A DNA stretch of 64,000 bases from assembly GCF_964340395.1 (NCBI RefSeq), contig NC_135568.1, forward strand, positions 12,643,276 through 12,707,275. Direction: 5' to 3'. The notes beneath the pieces are model-generated. The model had not been told where the DNA came from. It saw only the letters and a list, made by a program, of their open reading frames with translations, and made no database searches. Positions 1-11,015 of this stretch are shown piece by piece; position 1 is the first letter of the stretch; each line of letters opens with the position of its first letter. A program made the position numbers and the translations under genes. This DNA is from Glandiceps talaboti (Eukaryota > Hemichordata > Enteropneusta > Spengelidae).

Positions 1-3000
1 TAGAGCAAACCCAAACACTTCTGAAATTGTGTGCCATAGATACATATTGAGTAAAGACGATTAAATATACAAGTAAAAACGCGAAAGCGTCCCAAACCAA
101 TTTGCCACCTAGAAATCATTCTCCTTTAGTTACCAGATACTAAAGTCATTGCTCTAAGTATGGACATGGTTCACACCCTTAGGGATGTATAACTTAGATT
201 CCGTTAGTCTCACGCACTCATAGCCCAAAGGCAAGGATGAAACCAGCATGCACAATTTGCCTGCAGGGGTCCAACTCGGGACCGCCTTAGGCAGTATGTG
301 TATGATGATGCCCAACGCAACAGTTCAACAAACTCACAAACTTATTGACGAGAAGTATACATTCTCATACATGCATTTCTTTCATACTTTTCACGGACAT
401 ATAGCTGTATTACTCGATTAATATATAATTGCAAATCTTTTAGGTGGTTTAAAGGGTCATGGGTGGTCAACGATATAACAATAAGACGATTAATTTCAAT
501 CATGACAGAACAATGTGAACCGACAGAATAGTGATAAGCCCTGTACAAGGACAGTTTTGCAACCCTGTGTTTCCAACCCTTTCTCGCAGCTGATAAACTC
601 ATGTTTTAAGACCTTCAATCTAATATATCTCTTACCATTGAAATAATCTCATTGATTTTGTATGAATACGTTTGAAAATTAACTTCTTTAAAATTGAAAC
701 TATGTTAAAAATGTCAACTGCATTGTTTGTTTATTTTCATGAGAAAGTGTCCAGATCGTTTCGAGTTATGTAACTGAGAGATCTCGCCTTTATCTGAATG
801 ATGTTTACGTACACGGAATATTATAAGTCTTGCCTAAGAATTTTCTACAACATTAAAGGGACCTTGCCAACTTAAGGCACTATCTTATCCAGTAAATACA
901 AACTCACATGAACGTCATCTGGTATTAGTGTAAGCTTACATGTATGTCTTGAAATGAGCACAAAATCTCCACATAATGTTGACAAGTTTGTGTTTCGTAT
1001 ACAGGTGTGTGCATTTTCTGTGCGCGACCGTGATGGCAACTAAAATTTCGTGTGTACTTAAAAGCTGCGTCATCGGATCATTTATTTGGGTTGCCTAAAT
1101 GTGATGCAACACGGACAGATCCTACGATCACTAGTAATAATTAAACATCTGTCAATATGTAGAATAACATTATGTAATTCTTTATATGGAACAAAAATAT
1201 CACACAAAATAGTTCAAATATGGGGGGATGTTTACCGTCTTCGAATCCCTCTTTTGATTCACAGTATGTTTGGTTTGTAAATGCACCATGGAATGTCTTT
1301 AGCAACATTTAGTCAACTATTCGTTAATATTCAAAGATATTTGACGGGAAACAAATTGTCATTACAAGCTCACTAAAAATGACAAGTAACAAAACTTACC
1401 GTTAGCTGTTCAAGTTATTCCGTTCTCAGTATCGCAGCAGTGGAGATGAAGTCACGGCAAAAGTTTGTTTTGATGATGACGACCACGCTCTTTGGAATGT
1501 ACCATTGTGAATAAGGGGATTATCTGAGAAAGGTGTTTATCTGTTTGTATACATTATTTATTTTTGCATGAGCGCGAAAGACCATCAAATTGTCACTGCT
1601 TGAGATTGCACAAATTATCTATTCAATGCTGCACATTTATCACAAAACTGTCATCTCGAATGTAGAAGTTACGATTGAAATTGCCCCAGCCTACGTCAAG
1701 TATACTTGTAGCAACCCATGTTAATGACTCGGAACCCCTACTGTGTTCGGTTGAAAGGCGTTGGTCTATATGCCCAGACGGTAGACCTTTACTAGTATGA
1801 AGCCCTCCTACGTTGCTACACAGGTCGATGACGCTTGCACCATCATACTTTTGGAACGAAGAAAGTCCCCACAGACCATTTCTTTGCGCTCATAGTGTTT
1901 GAGAAAGGGTATACATTTTAAAAAGGTTTTGGAAAAACATGCCCAACTGGACCGGTAGGTTTTGCTCCAGTTTTAGCTCAGAATATTAGTACGATTTTCA
2001 AAATTATGCGTACAATTATTGAAGTAAGATCTAATTTGTCAGAAACAATTATTTTCATCAGGTATAAGCTAATTCATCATAGGAACTACCGTCTACATGC
2101 ATCGCAGACCCGTATTGAATTTATTTTGCGCAATATAGTTGGTATGAGAAAGGGTCTCCTTTTTTGATGTGTGGTTGACAATTAACAATTTGGGTTTGAA
2201 GGTCTCAATGGAGCATCCCTATATCTTTTTACAAAGAGTTTCCCACGAGGGTAAGAACACGAGGAATGTCGATCATGTACAATATAACCCCCACAATTTG
2301 CACGATTAGGAATTTTGCTCTCACAAATATAGACAACCCGACTGTGTTCTTTGCAATTACTACACAACAGCACGGACCTATATCGGCATAACTGCCCTCT
2401 GTACTTCTGAATTGGAGAACTTCAAATCCCTGGGTAGTACACAGACGTCCATTACAGCCTCAGTGAACACATATGATTAGGTCATTCACATAGCAAGCAC
2501 TGTCCTTAGGATACCAGGTTCCCACTTCATATATATATTGATGTGGTCACACCTCAAACGCCCTCTACGATGCACTTTGTCAATTTTAGGGAATTATGAG
2601 AATTAATATTTAATCTATATATTGGAGATGTTGAAAGGCTCGGCTCATCCATGCGATTTGGGTGGCGATGGAAGTGGTCCAATTGTTGTAATATGTCGTA
2701 AATCATAATTTCATTCATTTTGTTAGTGACGTTGGTATGTAAATTAATATATTTATTGCATCTAATTGTTTCCTCATCAAAGCTTCTCTGTTACCATAAC
2801 AACAGACGGAGTCGTAGGTCGTTGACATAAAATCTATTGATATAGAAAACTGTATGACTCAACTGATATGACTGTACGAAGAGACAAAACAAACTCAGCC
2901 CACTTTTAATATGTTTACTTTTTACTTAGATAATTGAATGATGGGGCATTATGTAAATAAGACAATTGAATATTACTGAGAAATTGTCGACGATTTCCTG

Positions 3001-3300
3001 TGAAAATAATGAATTGTTTTGAATGATTGCACTGCTGCAGGAAGTCAATTAGTTTCAAGTTGGCCCGTACCGTGGTTTGTCGCAGTCTCTATCAACTGTG
3101 CCAAGAGCGAACATCAGATTACCGTTACGGCTTTAAACAGATGTATGTCTTGCCACTATTTCTCAAAGTCAACATCGGTCGCGATCGAAGTTGGCAGATA
3201 CCAAGTGACAAATTGCTGGGAAGAAGCTCTGAACCAGTTACGGACAACACACACAGCAAATAGTTTGGCTAAAGTTTGTCGATTTCATGTCTAACCAGAT
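1..3300. other. No recognisable gene
   Basis: I see no receptor-like frame, splice-supported exon, RNA gene or long repeat in this stretch. The open frames are short, overlap one another on both strands and have no recognisable protein motif. The base composition is AT-rich, as in the rest of the window. Confidence 0.5.
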
Positions 3301-3326
3301 CACGTGATATATATATATATTAGGGA
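3301..3326 (+). promoter_or_regulatory. Possible promoter of receptor A: CACGTG next to a TATA stretch
   Basis: A CACGTG E-box (3301-3306) is followed at once by an alternating TA run and TTAGGG, about 280 bases before the ATG of receptor A. An E-box near a TATA element also occurs upstream of the type D receptors, though with different spacing. The TA run may be only a simple repeat, so the promoter role is inference. Confidence 0.25.
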
Positions 3327-3604
3327 ACACTGGCAAAAGACAATGAACCCTATCTTGGAGTGACCGAACACAAATCTAGGAAGAAGCTCTAAATCATTCG
3401 AAGAAAATCTGGTAGAAGAGTGGAGGAGAGAGACAACAAACTATATACTTTGGAGTGAGCAGCTGTTTGGATCCGACACATTAACGATATATAGAAGTGG
3501 CATTATTCGTTGGATTTTTTCTCTGTTGAAAAACAGAAAAAAATAAGGTTTGAACAGATTTGGTCAAAGTTAATTCATTACTATATAACTTTTTATTGCA
3601 TAAT

Positions 3605-4645
3605 ATGCAGTCACCTGTAGGCCTAGATATTTTTGAGGACGATCTAAACTCGACTTTAGAAGAGTTCCAACATGGAGGAACGGTTTCTATGGTTACCAGC
3701 ATCTGTTTGGTTATATTTTGCATCGTGATTTCAGTCGGTGGCATGTTGTGCTTCTTTTCCATTTTGCTGAACAAAAACTCCCCTACGGCTCAGAGCCATC
3801 TTGACGCTAGTTTAGTTTTCTCTGGCCTTCTACTGTCAATCGTCTGCGTGCCTTTGTTAACCGCGATGTTGAACTTTCCGAAATCTTTCACAAGTTACGC
3901 CGCGTGTGCATTCATCGGATTCTGCTGTATTTTCACCTTTACAAGTTATGTACTGAATTTATTGGTGTCTGTATCCTGCATTTATTATAAAATAACTCAT
4001 CCTTTTAAATCTTTACAACGTGGGACTACGCGCACCACTATAATTTCCTTAGTAATGGTGTGGGTGACGTCATCTTTGGCCGCCATGATTACGCTCATCT
4101 CAAACCCGTACCGATCTAGGCTGGATGATGATAACTTCATGTGTACTCCGTTGACCATCGCAACCAAAGCCTACTTTTTCGTCCTCGTGGATGTTTGCTT
4201 CGTCTCGTTCTTTATCATGCAATACACGCTTGGATTCATGCTTCTCTGGAAGATACGCAAATACGCCAAAACTTTTTCAGAGAAAATGGGCAAGAACGCC
4301 CCTGCATGTCCGAAGAAGCACCCCCTCAACGGTCCAGCAGTTTTACGATACAAGCTACTTTTTATTGTCATGGTACATTTTCTGCTTGTTGCCTGGATAC
4401 CAATCATCGTTGCTTTGAACTGTCTGTATTTCTGTTATCCCTGCGTGAAGCCCTTCAACACACAACTCTTCGTGTCAACGTGCCTAACGTTGGCAGCGAT
4501 TGGTCCACTCATTCAAACCGCAAGAATCAGAGAACACAGGAGAACCATCGCACAGTTACTCAACACGAAACGTTGCTGGCAGAAAACGATGGGACGTCTT
4601 TATCGAAAGATGCGACCTAAACCTAATAATGTTGCTCCATTATAA
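3605..4645 (+). CDS. Receptor A: intronless seven-transmembrane receptor, rhodopsin-like with degenerate motifs
   Basis: Encodes a predicted plasma-membrane receptor of 346 aa; the ligand is unknown. The open frame extends upstream, but 3605 is its first ATG. Hydrophobic segments lie near residues 30-55, 66-90, 99-125, 144-165, 188-213, 250-272 and 285-305. Seen: the class A disulfide pair (C101 at the top of TM3, C180 in loop 2), W153 in TM4, W264-I-P266 in TM6, and FCYPC in loop 3 (C277, C280). DRY is replaced by CIY (125-127), D2.50 by Gly and NPxxY by GPLIQ. N15-S-T is a sequon in the short N-terminus. The C-terminal tail is basic. AATAAA occurs just after the stop (4652-4657). It lies outside the duplicated array and is the most divergent member. 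Rhodopsin-like assignment is family knowledge; a chemosensory role is a guess. Confidence 0.85.
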   Translation: MQSPVGLDIFEDDLNSTLEEFQHGGTVSMVTSICLVIFCIVISVGGMLCFFSILLNKNSPTAQSHLDASLVFSGLLLSIVCVPLLTAMLNFPKSFTSYAACAFIGFCCIFTFTSYVLNLLVSVSCIYYKITHPFKSLQRGTTRTTIISLVMVWVTSSLAAMITLISNPYRSRLDDDNFMCTPLTIATKAYFFVLVDVCFVSFFIMQYTLGFMLLWKIRKYAKTFSEKMGKNAPACPKKHPLNGPAVLRYKLLFIVMVHFLLVAWIPIIVALNCLYFCYPCVKPFNTQLFVSTCLTLAAIGPLIQTARIREHRRTIAQLLNTKRCWQKTMGRLYRKMRPKPNNVAPL

Positions 4646-5859
4646 AGCCATAATAAATGACATTTATGTTTCGGATATTAGCTACCTAAGAAAGTGGGGC
4701 AAGGTTTAACAATTTAAAATCGTTTTCCATTTCATTTTACATTGTATTAGGTGATTCAAGTGACCTGAAATAACTACCTACAAAGAATGATGACGTCACA
4801 CATTTTTCTGTAGAAATATTCCAAGTTTTCAACAATTTCTCTCGTGACATTCTTTTCGCTCTATTTCCAGTAAAAACATTCATAGTAGGCATAGTGGGTA
4901 GAGTCAGATGATGGAAACAGGTCATTGACCTTACAGGGACACGTACGTGTATAATTACATAGATTGTTGTGGGCAAATATCACACGAATCCTGCTACTAC
5001 AAATACATCAATGTTGTAAATGTGACCTTCGACCCCAAATGATGACGTTGATTATGAAACGACAAGTGCCATTTTCAACTTCTCCCGAAAAAATCTCGCC
5101 AGCTGGAGCATATTTTCCCGTTGGCGCAAAGAAACACAGGGCACATACGTAAGTGACGTATCGATGCCTAACTGCAATAATTGTAGCTTTGTTTTATTTA
5201 CAATACTTTTTTTTAATATTCTTTTCTATATTTTCTTTTGTAATTCAACATTTTCCAAGAGACGGAACGAAGCCGCCACAGTTACTGCAGCTAGTAGTTG
5301 TCACACTAGACGACAACGGTTTCTGTTTCCGTTGGCTCGGTAATACCCCAGGGTAATACTAATAAGTATCACGCCAAGTTGTTACGTCGATGAACAGGTG
5401 CTACATACGGGAATTCAAAGGTCATCGATTTTGAATTGGTTAATGTACACCTATCATGACATTTGCGAACAAACTGTAGAACCCATTTTAGAAATGTACC
5501 GCCTTTTGGTAATTTCAGAAACCTATTATCCGCAAGACAAACTTTGCTTACCATGAAGAGCGCCACCAGTGACTGATGTGGCAAAATCGTTTGTTTTTTT
5601 CAGTTTGTCGAAATGCTCAGAATAGTACATTTTGCACCAATTCATATGGTTCACGAGTAGTTGTTTGTACGATTTTAAATAGTAACAGAGTTCATATATG
5701 TCTAAAATGTCTCTGTAGGAAGGATTTTCTAAACCACTGTTGATTTACCTTTTACAGCCACTCATACATGAGGATATTACAAAGTGCGTTGTTTCTTTTG
5801 TATACGGTCAAATTGTAAGCTTTAAGGTTCTCATTCTTCTTGATGTTCCCTTAATTATC
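4646..5859. other. Intergenic, nothing recognised
   Basis: Apart from the AATAAA near the end of receptor A, I see no gene or repeat here. The open frames are short and lack family motifs. Confidence 0.45.
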
Positions 5860-5860
5860 G

Positions 5861-5972
5861 TATGTATGTATGTATGTATGTATGTATGTATGTATGTATG
5901 TATGTATGTATGTATGTATGTATGCATGTATGCATGCATGCATGCATGTATGTATGTATGTATGTATGCACG

Positions 5973-6006
<34 letters not shown>

Positions 6007-6028
6007 TGTATGTATGTATGTATGTATT
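5861..6028. repeat. TATG tetranucleotide microsatellite
   Basis: About 165 bases of TATG units, interrupted by a few TGCA variants in the middle. It ends in a short GT-rich run. Long open frames exist on both strands here only because the 4-base unit lacks stops in some frames. Confidence 0.95.
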
Positions 6029-6177
6029 GTGTGTGTGTATGTATGTGTCTGTGTGTGCACATGTACAGTTCGTACCTTCTCACATACACTTACAGCAAGG
6101 CTATGAGGGCTCTTATGTAGCAACTACTAAATTCCCTCAGCTATACTATTGAGGAAAATAGTTACTACATAAGGGAA

Positions 6178-7538
6178 CCGTCATTATTTACGGTGGGGGG
6201 GGGGGGTTCGGAGGAATGGGTGGGGGGTCACTTGAAAATTGGAGTTGGTCGGGGGGGGGGGGGGCTACCGAAAAATGAGGTGGGGGGGGGCTACATCGAA
6301 AATCTGTTTCGAAAAACCTGTGTACACAGTATCAGGATTATTTAACCTGTTACATAAAATATAACTTTATTAACATTTAAAGCTTTTGGTTTTCCTAAAT
6401 ATTTGTTTATGTACTACATGTACAATGTGGAGTTGTGTGTGAAGTAGAAACTAAATTATATAACAATATCTTAAAATAAATATGTGAGTAATATATAACT
6501 ACTAGTATAAACTCTGAAAGCAAACTTTGAATCAATTAGTTGTCAGGTTGTCACCCAGTTTGTAAATATGTACTGAAGTCATTATAATTTGACAGGTGTC
6601 ACTGTAACACTAGCTTGTCATCACTACTTTGTTTCAGCTTAGAAGTGTGTCTGCTTTGTATTAAATAAGGTAAAAATTCTGATTGCAAATATATCAATGG
6701 AAAGTCTCGACTAGTAAAACACATCGTAAAAAAAACTCTTACAGTCTCGTAAATTTCACTTGATTATTTCACTCTTTGGATAATTGACTACTAAAAGCAA
6801 AGCAATGCATTGATGCAATACCTGTGAGCAGACAGATGACCATTCCAACAAACTTTGGGTAATTTGGCTTACTTTAATATCACACATTATTGTGATGGTT
6901 ACCCTTACTCTCACAAGACTTGCCTTATTTCTGGTGAGTCTAAATTATTTAAATTACAAAGAAGTGAGACAAGGGTTGTAACTGGATTTGTTGATGCTTA
7001 TCTGTCTTATCTGTGGCAAAACTTTATCAGCACACTATTGTTTTTCTTTTAATTAAAAAAACCAAATAAAATATAAACTTTTTCATATATTTGTGTAAAA
7101 TACTGATATAATTATGTGTAAATGTAAGAAATTCCTTCTGCAAAAACTGTTTTTCCAATAAAATTTGAATTAAGTGGTGTCAGAAATTATGTACATATTA
7201 CATTTACTGTATACTGTAAAACAACTGGTACTTGTACAGATCATAAAACTTTCATTACCCTGAAAACTTCGAAAGAAACCTTCAACCCTGTATGCAGTCA
7301 ATAACATCAGCCAAACACTTAAAAACAATTACATCTAAAAAATCACATATTGGTAATATCCACATCAAGTTATCATTATGATTGGTACAGTGGATTTTGA
7401 CTTTACTGAAGCATAGCAATTTCTAAGGTCAGGCGGGGGGGGGGGGGGGGGGTCATTGATTTTTTCCCTGCAGGTTGAATTTCCACTTCTTATCAACCAA
7501 TTCCTCCGAACCCCCCCCCCAACCGTAAATAATGACGG
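6178..7538. mobile_element. Non-autonomous inverted-repeat element with poly-G/poly-C ends
   Basis: The two ends are inverted copies. The left end reads CCGTCATTATTTACGG, a G-run, then TTCGGAGGA (6178-6216). The right end reads TCCTCCGAA, a C-run, then CCGTAAATAATGACGG (7503-7538). The 1.36 kb body has further long G-runs near 6200-6290 and 7434-7452 and no convincing open frame. No clear target-site duplication is visible. It most resembles a MITE or foldback element, but I do not recognise the family. Confidence 0.6.
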
Positions 7539-8345
7539 CTAATAGCACATTCCCAGGCATGTATTCTTTCCAGAGTGAAATAAAATTAATGGTAACACCA
7601 GTCTCCTGCTACTGTAATAGTGCCCTAGCGAAAATAGAAAACGAACACTGCCCTCTGCATGCAAATTATGGTCACTATGAGTCACTAGTCCATACCACGT
7701 GACACAGTCTAAGCCAATCACTGAAGGTGGTAGGGAAAGGGCTTGTTATAATGCACTATATAAATTACTTGGCTTGAAATAATACATGGTAGTTTTGATA
7801 GTGTTTTTTGAAAGATCTTCTGAAAATCAATGCTGGTTCTTCACACAGAATATTTCAATCATACTGCAATATCAATAATTTGTTGTAATGTAACATTTCC
7901 CTGGAACAAACAGACGAAAAGAAGTTGATAAATGTTCAAATACGTACTTAGAACTACTGCACTGAGATTTATTTGCCCTTCATGGCTTAGACATATGATA
8001 GCGAGTAATGGGTTAGTGATTATCAGCGTCTCCGAAAAGTGATGTGTGAATGAGGGTCAAGGTTGCAGTCAATCAGTCAAGACCCCAACTGTTTCCATCG
8101 TGAGTTAAACAGTGAGAAAAAGCTTTTAAGAAAACCATTGAGCAGTTGGAGCTCTTGAAATTTACAGATGTTTTTGTTGATTCCGTTTTCAACTTTTTTT
8201 TTTTTTACATCAAGGCAAGATGAAGATGTATGAAAATGTAGGTAAATGGTGAATAGCAGCGTTTTTAAAATTCGGATTTGACAGACACACATATACACAC
8301 AGACACAGAAACACACACATATATACATGTATATATGACATATAC
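7539..8345. other. Intergenic, nothing recognised
   Basis: AT-rich sequence between the poly-G element and the 8.35 kb palindrome. It contains a short poly-T run near 8195 and a short CA/TA-rich run before the palindrome. No gene is seen. Confidence 0.4.
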
Positions 8346-8471
8346 CAATATCAAGTAAGATACTCAGGAGCCATTACACAGTGTTTCATGCTGTTGCAAT
8401 CATCAGACTGATGACGATCGCAACAGCATAAAACACTGTGTAATGGCTCCCGGGTATCTTACTTGATATTG
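8346..8471. repeat. Long inverted repeat (about 60-base arms), hammerhead-like
   Basis: The left arm (8346-8406) and right arm (8408-8471) are near-perfect reverse complements with almost no spacer. The arms differ at a few bases, for example GAAAC versus AAAAC in the core. A GCTCT...GAGCACTG box follows at about 8481-8505. The same box follows the palindromes at 25.2 and 26.4 kb, so this looks like one member of a small mobile family. Confidence 0.8.
8370..8410 (-). ncRNA. Hammerhead-ribozyme-like motif (decayed copy b)
   Basis: On the minus strand the order is CTGATGA, a stem II with TGC/GCA arms and AACA loop, GAAA, a 3-bp helix III (ACA/UGU) with a CUG loop, and the cleavage triplet GUA. 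This matches the conserved hammerhead core. Helix I is poor here: only the first base pairs match well. The other arm has lost the G of GAAA. Probably not active; identified by pattern only. Confidence 0.4.
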
Positions 8472-8646
8472 TGTTATTTATACCGCTCTACACATGTATG
8501 TATTGAGCACTGTTTACTCCAGCATAGACTGAGTTTATATATTTGATATATATTAAATATTTTGGGTGTGAATTGTCTAAAAGTGTCTCTTGCCATTATA
8601 AATAAGAGAATATACATATACACGAAGTGATAAACTACACATATGC

Positions 8647-8649
<3 letters not shown>

Positions 8650-8709
<60 letters not shown>
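8650..8709. repeat. CA dinucleotide microsatellite
   Basis: About 30 CA units without clear interruption. Confidence 0.95.
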
Positions 8710-8711
<2 letters not shown>

Positions 8712-9290
8712 TACAGATAAAGATACACTATGCAAATTTTTTTATAAAACACTGAAATGGCCCAAAGGTTAGAATATTGATTTTTGGCATGTTATATGAT
8801 ACTTTTCTTCTGCAATGAACCTGTACAATTCAGCTGTACAAATCAATGAGGCTGACATCCATATCATGCATGCCAATTAAAGTTATGAATACATGTGTAC
8901 AGGGGGTCAATCTCTTTCACATCTTGTAAGAGGTTACATGTGTCATAACAAACTGGTACATTATACCTTTGAACATGTTATACAGACAGGGACTGTCTAC
9001 ATATACTATATTGGCTGGTTTTAATCTTACGTTGAGATTATATAACCTTGCCAATTGTCAAAGTCAGACCATTTCTTAACTAACATGTGGCTTATATCAA
9101 TAAAATGTGATACAGGATAAAAAAGGTTATAGGAGCCATTATGTAGTAGTAAGTAAAGTGTCATGTATAGCAACTTATTTTTATCTACCCTACAGGAACT
9201 GTGTCTGCTTCTAATTAGACATTGGTATCTCCACCACTGTCATGGAAATAGAAATATATATATATATATATTAAATTGAGGAAAGAAAAG
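8710..9290. other. Intergenic, nothing recognised
   Basis: No gene or repeat seen except a short TA run near 9255-9273. Confidence 0.4.
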
Positions 9291-9294
9291 TGAC

Positions 9295-9375
9295 ACGTGC
9301 AGGATTTGAACCCAAGTCCCCTGAATATTAGCCAGAGAGCTGACGAGTCAACTGGTAGATTACTATGGGCCGTCC
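9295..9375 (-). repeat. Possible tRNA-derived SINE fragment
   Basis: On the minus strand a T-arm/B-box-like segment, GGGTTCAAATCC, lies about 35-40 bases downstream of a weaker tRNA-like 5' half. Acceptor-stem pairing is not visible, so it is not a functional tRNA gene. A SINE relic is the likeliest reading. Confidence 0.25.
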
Positions 9376-9599
9376 TGGTGTGTACCTTTCTTATTCCTCA
9401 GGGCAGGTGAGAAGCCAGTACCCATTAACCTTAGCCTGTCAACCTAAGGATCCAAATCTAATTTCACAGGGACCCTGCCTATGAGTCACCAACTTAGGAA
9501 TCATTATACCAAAACAATGATACATCAAATTCTGTTTGATCTTTTGTCATCCAAAACTTGCGAAAAAGTTCATTTTTTATGTTTGAAATAACATGGTCT

Positions 9600-9820
9600 T
9601 ACTATATACTGCATGACCAATCAAGCATGAGCTAAATTGTATGCAAATCACAAAAATTGTACGTCCAATCAGACACGAGATACCTTTTTAATATGCAAAT
9701 TACACACACAAATAGCTGCATGACCAATTAGAAGCAATATCAATATCCTACAACTTATTATACCAGCGGTTGTCTTACAAATCTGGCACGGGATATATTC
9801 TATGTAAATTACACACAGGT
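9600..9820. repeat. Imperfect tandem repeat, about 65-70 base period
   Basis: Segments with a GACCAAT-like core followed by ATGCAAATTACAC recur roughly three times. The copies are diverged and the borders uncertain. Confidence 0.3.
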
Positions 9821-10094
9821 AAAGGTGCATTCAGTGGTACATCGTTTACGAAACTGAAGCAGCATAAAGTAAAAACAGTACATATTCGAAAGAACATTGA
9901 TTCATAAAGAGAGAGTTCAGGCAAAGGAAGTAAATATATTACTTCAAACAATTAACAGATTAATTATTAATTAAAAGATGTTCTTTTGTATTGCAAATAA
10001 TGTATGGAGGAACGTTTTCAAATTTGCCCAATTTGCCAAAAATGTGCGCGATACACATTTGATTTGACTCTGAACCCTGGTTGGCCTTGAAATT

Positions 10095-11015
10095 TCAAGA
10101 ATAAATGTTACATTTGAACATGGCTCTGACTGCTTTCGTTGTTTCGCTCTTACGTATCCAGTGAGCCAATGGCCCAACAGCTACAAACAGAAGAGCGAAC
10201 ATAAATATAATCGAACACATTTGCATATCAACATCCTGTCTGTAAAAATAAACCAAATTTTGAATTATAAATATCGGTAGCCAACCTCCTATCAGTAAAT
10301 CTAACATAAGTAGAAACACAACACGTCTAGATTTAGAACCATGTGATCCATGGTTGACAGATTCTTCAGATTGCTGGGTGTGTCTAACAGCTGCTTCTAG
10401 GACCTGAATTTGTCTGGCACTTTCCCGCGCTTTTAGTAGTATTCTCGTTCCGATGATATATTCAGTTATGATGACCGGGACCATAATTCCGTATAAACAA
10501 ATCATCATGTAAGATTTTGTTGGTACGTCGAGTGGCGAGCATACAAAATCGCCAAGGTCCTGATAGTCTGAATATTGGTTCCACACGAACAAGATCCCCG
10601 CAGAGAACAAAGCCAGACTCCAAGCGACAGCAGAACTAATGTAGAATTTCCTAGCCGTAACGTCTAGCTCTGCATGAAACGGGTAGAATACTTGCACATA
10701 GGCATGGAGTATGATGTTTAAAACGTGTAACACCCATGCTGTTATTGTGAATGAAGTCACTGCAGCCGTCGTGACACACGCGTAGTAGTTGTAATAACTC
10801 TCAGGTACACTAAGCATCCAAATATGTAGAGGTACCGTGAAAGTAGAAATGATAAAACTTGTGCACAACATTTGGCTGTGTAGGCCAATCATTAAATTAT
10901 GCAGTTTTTTGTTCAGGATTACAGCTAAAAGAAAAAGCACACATAAAGTCGCCACTACAATGCATACGACCGCCAAAAAGACTGTTATTCCGATGTGTAA
11001 TCCAGGACCAGGCAT
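10095..11015 (-). CDS. Receptor B1: intronless seven-transmembrane receptor
   Basis: Encodes 306 aa. The frame extends upstream only through non-ATG codons, so the ATG at 11015 is chosen (MPGPGLHIGI), leaving a very short extracellular N-terminus. Seven hydrophobic segments run from about residue 9 to 290. Seen: C80 (TM3) and C159 (loop 2), W132 in TM4, W245-L-P247 in TM6. DRY is HAY (104-106), D2.50 is Ser, NPxxY is GPLAH (281-285). The third intracellular loop is polar and histidine/serine-rich (residues 210-230). Unlike types A, C, D and E it lacks the loop-3 CxxC. It faces away from C1 across a 2.6 kb shared spacer. Membrane receptor by family; ligand and coupling unknown. Confidence 0.85.
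   Translation of the reverse strand: MPGPGLHIGITVFLAVVCIVVATLCVLFLLAVILNKKLHNLMIGLHSQMLCTSFIISTFTVPLHIWMLSVPESYYNYYACVTTAAVTSFTITAWVLHVLNIILHAYVQVFYPFHAELDVTARKFYISSAVAWSLALFSAGILFVWNQYSDYQDLGDFVCSPLDVPTKSYMMICLYGIMVPVIITEYIIGTRILLKARESARQIQVLEAAVRHTQQSEESVNHGSHGSKSRRVVFLLMLDLLIGGWLPIFIIQNLVYFYRQDVDMQMCSIIFMFALLFVAVGPLAHWIRKSETTKAVRAMFKCNIYS

Noticed and set aside
3560-3604. Extended N-terminus for receptor A
   Set aside because: The extension begins at TTG; the first ATG is 3605. The same reasoning shortens B1, B2 and D1.
5740-6152. Several overlapping open frames of 78-126 residues rich in Met-Tyr-Val-Cys or Ile-His-Thr
   Set aside because: They are translations of the TATG microsatellite.
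8650-8709. A CRISPR-like or other spaced-repeat array anywhere in the window
   Set aside because: All tandem arrays seen are simple microsatellites or minisatellites of eukaryotic type, without unique spacers.
9295-9375. A tRNA gene
   Set aside because: Only a B-box-like arm is convincing. Acceptor and anticodon stems cannot be formed.
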